Below, in pieces: positions 52,827-61,521 of a stretch of DNA of 64,000 nt (position 1 is the stretch's first letter; the number at the start of each line of letters is the position of its first letter). The position numbers and the translations under genes are program-made. Origin of the DNA: Psychrobacillus sp044762655 (lineage in GTDB: Bacteria; Bacillota; Bacilli; Bacillales_A; Planococcaceae). Location: positions 806,001-870,000 of the forward strand of contig NZ_JBIWER010000002.1 of NCBI RefSeq assembly GCF_044762655.1, in the 5' to 3' direction. Under the pieces are notes generated by a model. It searched no databases. It had not been told where the DNA came from and saw only the letters and a program-made list of their open reading frames with translations.

Positions 52827-54089
52827 CTATTTTACAGCGTTCTTCCAAGCATCATCTAAGCTTTCAATAAATTCCTCACCAGTCATATCTTTCGATAAAA
52901 AGAATTCTTCTGCTTTTGGACCAAAGTCGTTTGGCACGATATTAGCTGGGTAATAGTTTTGTGCCCAAGGTATCGTTTGACCACTGTTAGATGCATCTAA
53001 TACATCTTGAGATAAAGGATCTAAATCATTTGCTTCGATACTCGTAAGAGCAGGTACGAAGCCAAATTCCTCTACAATGTATTTATGACCTGTTTCACTT
53101 GTAAACATCCAATTTAAGAAATCTTTTGCAGCTTGTGTTTCAGCTTCATCTTTTTTGCCATTAACAGCCCAGTTATTTCCTACTCCAACTGCTAATTTGT
53201 CAGTTCCCATTAATGGGAATGGCAACATTCCTACTTCAAAATCTACGTCAAAATCTGAAAGCATTCCATAAGCCCAGTTTCCTTGATGGATCATCGCTGA
53301 TTTTCCAGCAGCAAAGTCACCAACTTCTTTGTCATAAGTCACATCTAGAGGACTTGGCGTGTTTGTTTTAATAGCTTCCATGAACTTCCCAAACTCTTGA
53401 AATTCCTTTGTTTCAGCCATTGTCGTGTCACCACTTGTAAGCTTATCGATGAACTCGTAGTGATCACTTTGCAATGAGAATGGATAGTTACTAATATGAC
53501 CGATTAAGAAATAAGCTTCTTTTGATAGACCAAGACCAGTAATTCCTTCTCCTTTAAACTTTTCTAATGTGCTGACAAACGAATCATAGTCAGCAACATC
53601 TTCTGGTTTTACTAAATCCTTGTTATAAACTAATCCAAATCCTTCCACACCATATGGTATTCCTACGATTTGGTCATCTACTTTAAGTTCCATTCCTGGA
53701 GCTATGTCTTTTACATATGCTTCGGATGATAGATCAGCTACATATGACTTCATTTTTTCAGCTTCTGTAACATTTTGAAGACTGAATATAGATGGACCCT
53801 GGTCGCTGTTCATACGAATTTGCAGCTGTTCAAAATAATCATCACCTGTTGTGCCCCATACTTCTACTTCCACACCAGTTTCAGCCGTATATTCCTCTGC
53901 AAGTGCCTCTAACTGATCTGTAATTTCCACTTTACTTTGGAAGATAGTAATTTTCTGATCAGAAGCTTTACCACTATCGCCATTTTTTTCGTTGCCAGTT
54001 GCGCCATCATTACTGCCACTACAAGCACCTAGCATTAATAGTAAAGCGATTAAAAATAGACTACCGAATGCTCTTTTTTGGAACTGCAT
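52827..54089 (-). CDS. Sugar-binding lipoprotein of the ABC importer
   Basis: A 420-residue family 1 solute-binding protein. A signal peptide with lipobox LMLGAC (Cys23) anchors it outside the membrane. KITIFQSKVEITDQLEALAE, AEEYTAETGVEVEV and AAGKSAMIHQGNWAYG are characteristic. The ligand is most likely an alpha-linked glucose disaccharide or oligosaccharide, judged from the two GH65 genes around it. GGGGGAGGAATTTAA precedes the ATG. Confidence 0.93.
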   Translation of the reverse strand: MQFQKRAFGSLFLIALLLMLGACSGSNDGATGNEKNGDSGKASDQKITIFQSKVEITDQLEALAEEYTAETGVEVEVWGTTGDDYFEQLQIRMNSDQGPSIFSLQNVTEAEKMKSYVADLSSEAYVKDIAPGMELKVDDQIVGIPYGVEGFGLVYNKDLVKPEDVADYDSFVSTLEKFKGEGITGLGLSKEAYFLIGHISNYPFSLQSDHYEFIDKLTSGDTTMAETKEFQEFGKFMEAIKTNTPSPLDVTYDKEVGDFAAGKSAMIHQGNWAYGMLSDFDVDFEVGMLPFPLMGTDKLAVGVGNNWAVNGKKDEAETQAAKDFLNWMFTSETGHKYIVEEFGFVPALTSIEANDLDPLSQDVLDASNSGQTIPWAQNYYPANIVPNDFGPKAEEFFLSKDMTGEEFIESLDDAWKNAVK

Positions 54090-54151
54090 TTAAATTCCTC
54101 CCCCTACAATTTGAATTTCTATAGTGAATAAAATGAAAAATCATTTTATAA

Positions 54152-56527
54152 CTACCTTTTGGCGTATTCATATTCTATATTTATTTCATCATCACACTCA
54201 TAGATTTGATCATAAACCTCAAATTCTATTTTTTTCTTATGTTCAACTTTTACAGATAAAGTATTATCAGTAAGGAATATTGCTATAGGTTGACCTTGCC
54301 AATGAATCGTAAAGTTCATATGATTCCACTGCTTTGGTAATTTCGGGTTTATTGTAAGTTTCCCATCTACGAGTCTAATTCCTGCAAATCCAAAGACAGC
54401 TGCTTTCCATATTCCACCGATGGATGCTGCGTGTATACCATCGTCTGATGTATTCATTGATGGTCCTAAATCGACTTCTGTAGCTTTTTTAAATAACGAA
54501 TATGCAAAATCTGTGTCCCCTATATCATTCGCTAGAATAGAGTGTGTTGCTAAGCTTAACGAAGAATCATGTAATGTTTTTGGTTCGTAATAATAGAAGT
54601 TAGCTTTTTTTACTGCATCTGATAACTTAATGTCTTCGTGTAAAAAAGTCTGTCGTAACAGGTAAATCAAGAGCAATGTATCTGTTTGTTTTGTAACTTG
54701 AAGAGTATTAATTTGTTGTGGATTATAATATAGATATATAGTTCTTAATTTCTCTTGATTTTTATATTTTGTTAGATCAATTTCTTTTAATTTTAAATAC
54801 GTATCATCTTGAGGAATAACTAAATCTTTTTCACGTGGCTTAGGCAAATATATTTTTTCTGCTTTTGATCGCCAATTTTGATAAGCTGTTTTCAAATCTA
54901 TCTTCATTGTCAATTTTTCTATTAGATTAGTGTTTTCTTTCATTAATGTTTCGTAATATCGTATTGCAAGTTTTATATTGAAGAAAGCCATATAATTTGT
55001 AAAAGCATTGTTGTTTACATGCTCTTTATACTCATCAGGACCTATAACATTATTAATATGGTATTCTTGCTTACTTTCATTCCACTCAAGACGACTCGCC
55101 CAAAAGATTGCAGTTTCAAAAATTATTTCATAACCATATTGGTCCATAAATTCGTGATCAGCAGTGACATTAAAGTATTGGTAAATTGCAAAAGCGATAT
55201 CTGCGGAAATATGTTGTTCAATAACTCCAGACCAAATTTTAGTTTGCTTTCCAGTTACGATATCAATATCTCCTAATTTTGGAGTTACTTCACCGTCAGT
55301 TGGCCAAGCCGCCTCCCAAGGAAACATAGCCCCACAATATCCATTTTCCCTTGCCTTTTCCCTAGCTCCATCTAGGCCGTAGTAGCGATAAGTTAAAAGT
55401 GATTTTGCAATTGCTGGATTGGAAAAAGTGAAAAATGGAAGTATGAATATTTCTGTATCCCAAAACGAATGCCCTTTATAACCTTCTCCGCTCAATGCTT
55501 TTGCTGCAACTCCCATTCGGTCATCATGTGCAGGTGCCATAATTGTTAACTGATATAGTGAGAATCGCAAGGCAAGTTGATCATATGGATTTTCACTATT
55601 AATCTCTAATTTGTAGGCATTCCATATGCTATTATTCCATGCTTCTTTATGTGACTGAAAGAGTGAATCATAACCTTTTATTGAACTATTTCGTAAATCT
55701 TCCAATGATTTATCCATGAGCAGTTGAATATTGTATTCGTTATTGTCATATTCCTTATCTCGACTAGTGTACACTGTCGTTAGTTTTTCCAGTTCCATTT
55801 TATCGTTCGGTTGAAGATTAATATTATAGGTTAGCCACACTTTTCGACGGGCCATGTTCATTTCTGGATAATCCGTTATTTCTTGATCATTAACAATAAC
55901 TTTGTGGGAAGAGTTGATAACCACATCTATTTTGGACTCATTCGTTGTTTGAACTAGCAAAATCTTCTTTTTATCAAATATTCTGCGTTCACCTTCTAAA
56001 AAATGCTGCGCACCTGAATTACTCATTTGTGCGTCAATTCCAGAATCAAATGAAATTTGAACTGGGTCTGATAAACTTTTAACAATCATTTTCATACCTA
56101 TCAAATGTAAATTATCTAGTGACACAAATCGTTTAAATTCAAACTGAAGTATTTTTCCTTTCGGAGAGGTCCATTCAAAAAATCTTATTAGCTCAGCATA
56201 TTTTAAATTTAATTGTCTTATGTAATCCTTTGTTTTTCCAAATTCAAGGCTGAATCGTTCACCGTCTACACGGATATCTAATCTTGTGGCATCTGCTATA
56301 TTTGGTAATTCTGTTACTTCATTTTCTTCGGCCTTATTGAAAGTACCAGCAACAAATAAGTTTCGAGTTTCTTTCATATAAGGCTCTTCAGTAGAAGAGC
56401 GTAACCCTAAATAACCGTTTCCAAGATGCATAATTGCTTCCGCTTTTCCAAGTGAATCAGGTTGGAATGCAGTTTCTGAAACAACCCAATTTTCAAGGTC
56501 ATCTTTACCTAGCGAATAATTTATCAT
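54152..56527 (-). CDS. GH65 glycoside phosphorylase, second paralog (kojibiose/nigerose phosphorylase-like)
   Basis: A 791-residue GH65 enzyme starting MINYSLGKDDLENWVVSETA. The barrel segment ALSGEGYKGHSFWDTEIFIL and the general acid Glu499 in NVIGPDEYKE are intact. The acceptor loop is longer than in the first paralog: FPWEAAWPTDGEVTP, then DIVTGKQTKIWSGVIEQHIS, a form I associate with kojibiose/nigerose-type phosphorylases. The exact linkage is inference. The ATG at 56527 is preferred to a TTG at 56551; AAGGGGG lies upstream at somewhat long spacing. It is first gene of the operon, behind two LacI operators. Confidence 0.88.
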   Translation of the reverse strand: MINYSLGKDDLENWVVSETAFQPDSLGKAEAIMHLGNGYLGLRSSTEEPYMKETRNLFVAGTFNKAEENEVTELPNIADATRLDIRVDGERFSLEFGKTKDYIRQLNLKYAELIRFFEWTSPKGKILQFEFKRFVSLDNLHLIGMKMIVKSLSDPVQISFDSGIDAQMSNSGAQHFLEGERRIFDKKKILLVQTTNESKIDVVINSSHKVIVNDQEITDYPEMNMARRKVWLTYNINLQPNDKMELEKLTTVYTSRDKEYDNNEYNIQLLMDKSLEDLRNSSIKGYDSLFQSHKEAWNNSIWNAYKLEINSENPYDQLALRFSLYQLTIMAPAHDDRMGVAAKALSGEGYKGHSFWDTEIFILPFFTFSNPAIAKSLLTYRYYGLDGAREKARENGYCGAMFPWEAAWPTDGEVTPKLGDIDIVTGKQTKIWSGVIEQHISADIAFAIYQYFNVTADHEFMDQYGYEIIFETAIFWASRLEWNESKQEYHINNVIGPDEYKEHVNNNAFTNYMAFFNIKLAIRYYETLMKENTNLIEKLTMKIDLKTAYQNWRSKAEKIYLPKPREKDLVIPQDDTYLKLKEIDLTKYKNQEKLRTIYLYYNPQQINTLQVTKQTDTLLLIYLLRQTFLHEDIKLSDAVKKANFYYYEPKTLHDSSLSLATHSILANDIGDTDFAYSLFKKATEVDLGPSMNTSDDGIHAASIGGIWKAAVFGFAGIRLVDGKLTINPKLPKQWNHMNFTIHWQGQPIAIFLTDNTLSVKVEHKKKIEFEVYDQIYECDDEINIEYEYAKR

Positions 56528-56568
56528 ATTACTTAATTCCCCCTTTCCCAAAGTAATATACTAAGTTA

Positions 56569-56582
56569 CGAAAACGTTTTAG
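56569..56582 (-). promoter_or_regulatory. LacI-type operator 1
   Basis: CGAAAACGTTTTAG with the perfect palindrome AAAACGTTTT and central CpG, as for LacI-family regulators. It lies 42 bp before the first operon gene. Confidence 0.82.
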
Positions 56583-56628
56583 ATTTATAAAAAAAATAAT
56601 TATTAATGAAAGTAATTTTGGACATCTT

Positions 56629-56642
56629 CGAAAACGTTTTAG
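56629..56642 (-). promoter_or_regulatory. LacI-type operator 2
   Basis: A second identical CGAAAACGTTTTAG, exactly 60 bp from the first. Two identical sites suggest cooperative binding or looping by the operon's LacI-type protein. Confidence 0.82.
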
Positions 56643-56754
56643 TTTTAATGCAAATTGTAAGCCTTTACATATTTAACTATAAGTATAAAATTTTTAATTG
56701 TCAATTAATTAAAGGTTTTTGAACTATTTTTGAATTTATTTTATGGAGGAAAAT

Positions 56755-56791
56755 ACAAAAAATGTAGACAGCTCGTTTTGAGTGTCTACAG
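56755..56791 (-). terminator. Terminator of argGH
   Basis: TGTAGACA pairs with TGTCTACA; six T follow on the minus strand, 12 nt past argH. Confidence 0.87.
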
Positions 56792-56802
56792 ATTTTTTAG
56801 GC

Positions 56803-58176
56803 TTATGCAAGTCGCGTCTTTGCTTCCGTAATTTGAATTTTTACTTGCTCGAATCCAGTTCCACCGAGAGAATTTCTTCTACTAACAGCGGCTAATGGAG
56901 ACAATATATCATATATATCTGGCTCGATTAAGCTGCTTGCCTGTTTGAGATCTTCCAGTGGTAAGTCGAGCAAGAAATAGCCTCGTTGGATGCAAAGGAA
57001 AACTAATTTACCAGTGACTTCATGTGCTTCACGGAACGGAAGTCCTTTAGCTGCTAAATAGTCGGCAAGCTCTGTCGCATTCGAGAAGTCTTTGTGTACA
57101 GTATCATGTAAGCGTTCTGTGTGAACTATCATCGTACGAACCATACCTTCAAAAATCTTCAGTGATCCAACGATTGTATGGACTGTATCAAACATGCCCT
57201 CTTTGTCCTCTTGCATATCCTTGTTGTAAGCCAGAGGAATTCCCTTAATGACGGTAAGTAATCCCATAAGATTGCCGTAAACCCGGCCAGTTTTTCCACG
57301 GATTAACTCGGCCATATCTGGATTTTTCTTTTGAGGCATAATACTAGAACCAGTTGAAAAAGCATCATCCAGTTCAATAAAGTTAAATTCAGAGCTAGAC
57401 CATAAAATAATTTCTTCGGCAAATCGAGATAAATGAGCCATTAGCATAGAAGAATTACTTAAGAATTCTAGAATAAAATCACGGTCACTGACTGCATCCA
57501 TACTATTTTCATAGACATTTGCAAAACCAAGGTAATCAGCGGCAATCTTGCGATCAATTGGGAAAGTCGTCCCTGCAAGTGCTCCTGCTCCTAACGGTGA
57601 AATATCGATGCGCTTAATAGAATCTTTGAAACGATCCTTGTCACGTTCTAGCATCCAAAAATAAGCCATTAAATGGTGAGCAAAAGAAATAGGCTGCGCA
57701 CGCTGTAAATGAGTATAGCCTGGTGCAAGAGTTTCCACATGCGTTTCTGCTTGTGACACCAGTGTTTGTTGAAAAGTCTCAATTAACTCGATGATTTCCA
57801 GTACTCTATTTTTCAAAAAGAGATGCATATCTGTCGCTACCTGATCATTTCGACTACGCCCAGTGTGCAGCTTACCACCTACTGGTCCGATTAAATCAAT
57901 TAGCATTTTTTCTAAATTTAAATGGATATCTTCATTGGCAACGGAAAACTCTAGTTTGTTTTCAATTGCTAATTTTTTTAATTGAACAAGTCCACCCAAA
58001 ATACTTTGAATATCTTCTGGTGGAAGTATTTTGCAGTCTCCTAGCATTTGGACATGCGCAATACTTCCATCTAAATCTTCCGTTACTAAAGCTTGGTCAA
58101 ACCCGATAGATGCACCAAATTCGTCTACCCATTGTTCGGCAGATTTTTGAAATCTGCCTCCCCATAGTTTTGTCAT
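56803..58176 (-). CDS. argH: Argininosuccinate lyase
   Basis: Last step of arginine synthesis: argininosuccinate to arginine and fumarate. MTKLWGGRFQKSAEQWVDEF is the family start; the signature FSTGSSIMPQKKNPDMAEL holds the catalytic Ser and Lys; VGGKLHTGRSRNDQVATDM and GYTHLQRAQP are intact. The ATG at 58176 overlaps the argG stop (ATGA) and has AGAAGGTGG upstream, giving 457 residues. The open frame to 58236 lies inside argG and is rejected. Confidence 0.96.
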   Translation of the reverse strand: MTKLWGGRFQKSAEQWVDEFGASIGFDQALVTEDLDGSIAHVQMLGDCKILPPEDIQSILGGLVQLKKLAIENKLEFSVANEDIHLNLEKMLIDLIGPVGGKLHTGRSRNDQVATDMHLFLKNRVLEIIELIETFQQTLVSQAETHVETLAPGYTHLQRAQPISFAHHLMAYFWMLERDKDRFKDSIKRIDISPLGAGALAGTTFPIDRKIAADYLGFANVYENSMDAVSDRDFILEFLSNSSMLMAHLSRFAEEIILWSSSEFNFIELDDAFSTGSSIMPQKKNPDMAELIRGKTGRVYGNLMGLLTVIKGIPLAYNKDMQEDKEGMFDTVHTIVGSLKIFEGMVRTMIVHTERLHDTVHKDFSNATELADYLAAKGLPFREAHEVTGKLVFLCIQRGYFLLDLPLEDLKQASSLIEPDIYDILSPLAAVSRRNSLGGTGFEQVKIQITEAKTRLA

Positions 58177-59381
58177 ACTTCCACCTTCTCCGCTCCCTTG
58201 TTCACCATTGCGTGAACTTTTGTAGGAAGACCCCATAACTCGATAAATCCTACAGCAGAAGCATGATTAAATTCATCATCTTTTGTATATGTCGCTAATT
58301 TCTCATTGTATAGAGAGTTCGGTGATTTACGACCTTCCACAATTGCATGCCCTTTAAATAATTTCACACGCACTGTACCATTCACATATTGCTGTGTTTC
58401 CTTTAAGAATGCCTCTAGTGCAGTTCTAAGTGGAGAGAACCAAAGTCCTTCATAAATAAGTTCCGTTAACTTCTTCTCCATTACTGGTTTAAAGTGAGCT
58501 AATTCTTTTACTAATGTAATATCTTCTAATTCTTTATGTGCTAATAGTAAGGTATGCGCACCAGGAATCTCATACACTTCACGGGATTTAATACCAACTA
58601 AACGATTTTCCACATGGTCAATACGGCCAACACCGTGTTTTCCAGCCAACTCATTTAATTTTAATATTAATTCATGTAAGGGATATGCTACTCCATCTAT
58701 GGATGTAGGTACCCCTTTTAAAAATTCAATTTCAATGACATCAGCAGTATCAGGAGCATTTTCCAAAGAAACAGTTAAATCATAAGCCTCTTCCGGTGGA
58801 GCAGCCCAAGGATCTTCCAAAATGCCACATTCATTTGCACGACCCCAAAGGTTTTGATCGATAGAGAATGGGCTGTCTAGGTTAATAGGAATTGGGATAT
58901 TTTTTTCTTTTGCGTAAGCAATTTCTTCTTCACGACTCCAGCTCCACTCACGAACTGGTGCAATTACTTCCAAGTTTGGATTTAATGCTTTAATAGAAAC
59001 TTCGAAACGAACTTGGTCATTTCCTTTTCCTGTACAACCATGCGCAACTGCAGTCGCACCCGTTTGTTCTGCAATTTCCACTAATTTCTTCGAGATAAGT
59101 GGACGTGATAAAGCAGAAACTAATGGATATTTATTCTCATACCATGTATGAGCTTGAAGAGAGATCAATGCATATTCATTGGCAAATTCTTCTCTTGCAT
59201 CGATCATATAACTTTCGATTGCTCCAACCTCTAGCGCTTTGTTTTTCACGAATGCAAGGTCTTTTCCTTCACCAACGTCTAAACAAACAGCTACAACATC
59301 GTATCCTTCATCCTTTAACCACGTAATTGCAACTGATGTATCTAACCCGCCTGAATATGCTAAAACCACTTTTTTGTTCAT
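58173..59381 (-). CDS. argG: Argininosuccinate synthase
   Basis: Joins citrulline and aspartate with ATP. KVVLAYSGGLDTSVAITWLK holds the SGGxDS-type P-loop of N-type ATP pyrophosphatases; AHGCTGKGNDQVRFE and APVREWSWSREEEI are conserved. 402 residues is normal. GGAGGGATTTAATA precedes the ATG. It forms an operon with argH; possible arginine-repressor boxes lie upstream. Confidence 0.96.
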   Translation of the reverse strand: MNKKVVLAYSGGLDTSVAITWLKDEGYDVVAVCLDVGEGKDLAFVKNKALEVGAIESYMIDAREEFANEYALISLQAHTWYENKYPLVSALSRPLISKKLVEIAEQTGATAVAHGCTGKGNDQVRFEVSIKALNPNLEVIAPVREWSWSREEEIAYAKEKNIPIPINLDSPFSIDQNLWGRANECGILEDPWAAPPEEAYDLTVSLENAPDTADVIEIEFLKGVPTSIDGVAYPLHELILKLNELAGKHGVGRIDHVENRLVGIKSREVYEIPGAHTLLLAHKELEDITLVKELAHFKPVMEKKLTELIYEGLWFSPLRTALEAFLKETQQYVNGTVRVKLFKGHAIVEGRKSPNSLYNEKLATYTKDDEFNHASAVGFIELWGLPTKVHAMVNKGAEKVEV

Positions 59382-59427
59382 TATTAAATCCCTCCGATGA
59401 ATTTATATACAAGTTTTTAGTATTAAT

Positions 59428-59461
59428 ATACATAATGTATCATGACTTGTGTATAAATACA
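59428..59461 (-). promoter_or_regulatory. Candidate ArgR/AhrC boxes upstream of argG
   Basis: TGTATAAATACA (59450-59461) and the 13-bp palindrome ATACATAATGTAT (59428-59440) resemble TGnATnnATnCA-type ARG boxes and are about 60 bp before the argG ATG. Confidence 0.4.
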
Positions 59462-59486
59462 ACTAATATTTAATAATTATAAGTGA

Positions 59487-60281
59487 TTATTCATTTTCCT
59501 CTTTTTCTACCCGCTGCTCATTAACCTCATCCGAAATTAGTGTAAATGCAATGCCGCGTTTATTCAGCTGATTTTCAATTTCTTGAATAACATTCTGCAA
59601 AACTGTTAAACGTGCATATAATTTATCGTCACCTTGGACAATAAACCATGGTGCGTCCGAACAATTAGTCTTGGCAAACATATCTTCGGTTGCTTCTAAA
59701 TACTGATCATATTTTTCTCGATTTCGCCAGTCCTCGTCTGTCAGCTTCCACATTTTATAAGGGTCGGTTTTGCGTTCTATAAATCGTTTCAATTGTTCTT
59801 CCTCTGAAACATGTATCCAATGCTTAATAACAATGTAATTTTCTGCTGATAATGTTTTTTCGAATTGATTTATTTCTTTAAAAGCTCGTTTCCATTCCTC
59901 TTTAGTTGCTAGTTTTTCCACTCGCTCCACTAAAACTCTTCCATACCAGGAGCGATCAAAAATGGCTATTTGTCCGTGTTGTGGCAGCTTTCTCCAAAAA
60001 CGTTGTAGGTAGTGATAGCGCAATTCATGGGGCTGAGGTGCAGAAATAGGATGTACTATATATCCTCTAGGATCTAAACGCTGTGTTAATCGTTTAATAG
60101 CGCCACCTTTACCTGCAGCATCCATTCCTTCAAAAGCAAGTATTAGTCCTATCTTTTCTTCTAAAAGAATCTGCTGTAAGCTTAACAACTGATATTGAAG
60201 TTGCTTTAATATTTTTTTATATTCTTTTTTAGAATGTTCAAAATGGGTTGCTTCTAAATTATTTAGTCTATTTTTCAACAT
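59487..60281 (-). CDS. Polyphosphate kinase 2 family protein
   Basis: A 264-residue one-domain PPK2. ILAFEGMDAAGKGGAIKRLT (49-66) is Walker A, IFDRSWYGRVLVERVE (107-122) the Walker B/lid region, and RKTDPYKMWKLTDEDW is conserved. Such enzymes move phosphate between polyphosphate and nucleotides (AMP, ADP or GDP); the class cannot be fixed by eye. CGGAGGGGTT precedes the ATG. Monocistronic. Confidence 0.92.
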   Translation of the reverse strand: MLKNRLNNLEATHFEHSKKEYKKILKQLQYQLLSLQQILLEEKIGLILAFEGMDAAGKGGAIKRLTQRLDPRGYIVHPISAPQPHELRYHYLQRFWRKLPQHGQIAIFDRSWYGRVLVERVEKLATKEEWKRAFKEINQFEKTLSAENYIVIKHWIHVSEEEQLKRFIERKTDPYKMWKLTDEDWRNREKYDQYLEATEDMFAKTNCSDAPWFIVQGDDKLYARLTVLQNVIQEIENQLNKRGIAFTLISDEVNEQRVEKEENE

Positions 60282-60583
60282 AACCCCTCCGATGTTTTTT
60301 TAACTGTATACCCAATTATCTAATAGATTAATATTTTCAATGTTTTGTTCTAAGATAACCTAGATAAAATAAACCCAGTCCTTTTTAAAACATGTTTCTA
60401 TCTTTTGCGAAGGGCTTTGTGTAGCTTTAAAATAAAGATTAATCATAAGCATCTTCCACTGAATAATAAAGACCCATTTTGACAAAGGATTGATCAAAAT
60501 GGGTTCTTATCCATCAGATTTAAGTTTGTTTTTTATAAAAAGATTGATTTTTTTGGAAAGCGAATTTTTAACTAAAGCACTCG
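60282..60583. other. Intergenic with hairpin and palindromic-repeat copy
   Basis: AAGACCCATTTTGA/TCAAAATGGGTTCTT at 60468-60508 is a terminator-like hairpin. At 60570-60590 AACTAAAGCACTCGTTAGT is a copy of the palindromic repeat. Confidence 0.55.
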
Positions 60584-60963
60584 TTAGTGTAAGAAGAAAG
60601 AATCCTTATCTCTTTCATAACAAGTTTCATACTCATCTTTAATTATTATACTAATACAAGCCGCACCACTTTCATCATAAATTCCTTTTCCTATTTGTAA
60701 TTCAACACTTCTATCCTCCCCAGGAAATTCAGGTTCTTGATTAATGATATTAAGAGTATCCTCATCTACCCAGCCCATAATCCATAGCCATCATTTTTGT
60801 ATCTATCTTTATTTCGACTAATCCAGTCTTTTGTTTGTTGAAAACTAAAAGGTGCAGGGTAAAACTTCATTGTTTCACTGTCGGAAAGAATACTTTGCAA
60901 AGGAGTAATATCCTCATCTTTATACTGTCTTAAAAGTAACCTCTGCGTTTCAAGAACAAACAT
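60584..60963 (-). pseudogene. Chimeric remnant: acetyltransferase head joined to an unrelated tail
   Basis: 60963-60766 encodes 65 residues that are a clear GNAT (RimJ/RimL-like) N-terminus (MFVLETQRLLLRQYKDEDIT, then MKFYPAPFSFQQTKDWI) with a good RBS (GGAAGGGTG). It stops right after DGYGLWAG, before the acetyl-CoA site. In another frame from about 60778 a tail starts MGWVDEDTLNIINQEPEFPG and runs to 60584. This tail is not GNAT sequence and recalls the end of DUF5412-like proteins. Likely a deletion that fused two genes. Confidence 0.6.
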
Positions 60964-61029
60964 TTCTCATCACCCTTCCTATGTAGTAATCCCTAGTTTT
61001 AACAATTACTTTAGATATTGATTAGATAG

Positions 61030-61070
61030 CTTATTTAACTAAACTGCTGCGTTAGTTCAATAAGAAAAAA
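61030..61070. repeat. Palindromic extragenic repeat (best copy)
   Basis: CTTATTTAACTAA (61031-61043) pairs with TTAGTTCAATAAG (61052-61064) around ACTGCTGCG, one mismatch in 13. Other copies: 37284-37302, 45862-45877, 60570-60590, 61412-61437, 62396-62416, 62786-62812, and a decayed one at 62851-62870. Confidence 0.8.
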
Positions 61071-61101
61071 TGCTTTACTCCTTATTGAAGTAAAGCACCT
61101 A

Positions 61102-61338
61102 TTAATTCAATTTCATGTTTCTTATTTTAACGATTCGTTCCACACTAAATCCAACTACTATCCCGATAGCAATTGGAAGTAATGCAATTTCTGCATCAAG
61201 AATCGAACCGTCTTTTAATGGCTCATTTTGAAACATTTTGAACTCTAATGCAGCTATATTAAATATAAAGCCTATTACATAAAGTAATACCATTGTTCCT
61301 AATGATGATAATAGTGGAAGCAATAAATTTTTATACAT
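61102..61338 (-). CDS. Small two-span membrane protein, 78 residues
   Basis: AGGAGGTCTTTT precedes the ATG, a near-perfect RBS. Two membrane segments (LLLPLLSSLGTMVLLYVIGF and IALLPIAIGIVVGFSV) are separated by a short acidic loop. No family recognised. Repeats flank it on both sides. Confidence 0.7.
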   Translation of the reverse strand: MYKNLLLPLLSSLGTMVLLYVIGFIFNIAALEFKMFQNEPLKDGSILDAEIALLPIAIGIVVGFSVERIVKIRNMKLN

Positions 61339-61411
61339 AAAAGACCTCCTTTTTATTAAATAAACCTCGATAGTTAATTCACTGTGGAAAAGCTTCTCTA
61401 AAGGGTGCCCC

Positions 61412-61437
61412 TTGTTCTACTAAATCATCCGTTAGTT
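61412..61437. repeat. Palindromic extragenic repeat copy
   Basis: CTACTAAATCATCCGTTAGTTGAA, arms ACTAA/TTAGT, preceded by GCCCCTTGTT as in other copies. Confidence 0.65.
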
Positions 61438-61521
61438 GAATCAGGTAAATTAGTTTTGGTGCAAGTCATATTGGGCTTTCAAAAACAAACGTTAATTGCC
61501 AAGTTAGCTGTATATAACTAA

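Noticed and set aside
58177..58236. Longer argH start inside argG
   Set aside because: The ATG at 58176 has its own RBS and the usual ATGA overlap; the extension is low-complexity Ser/Gly text.
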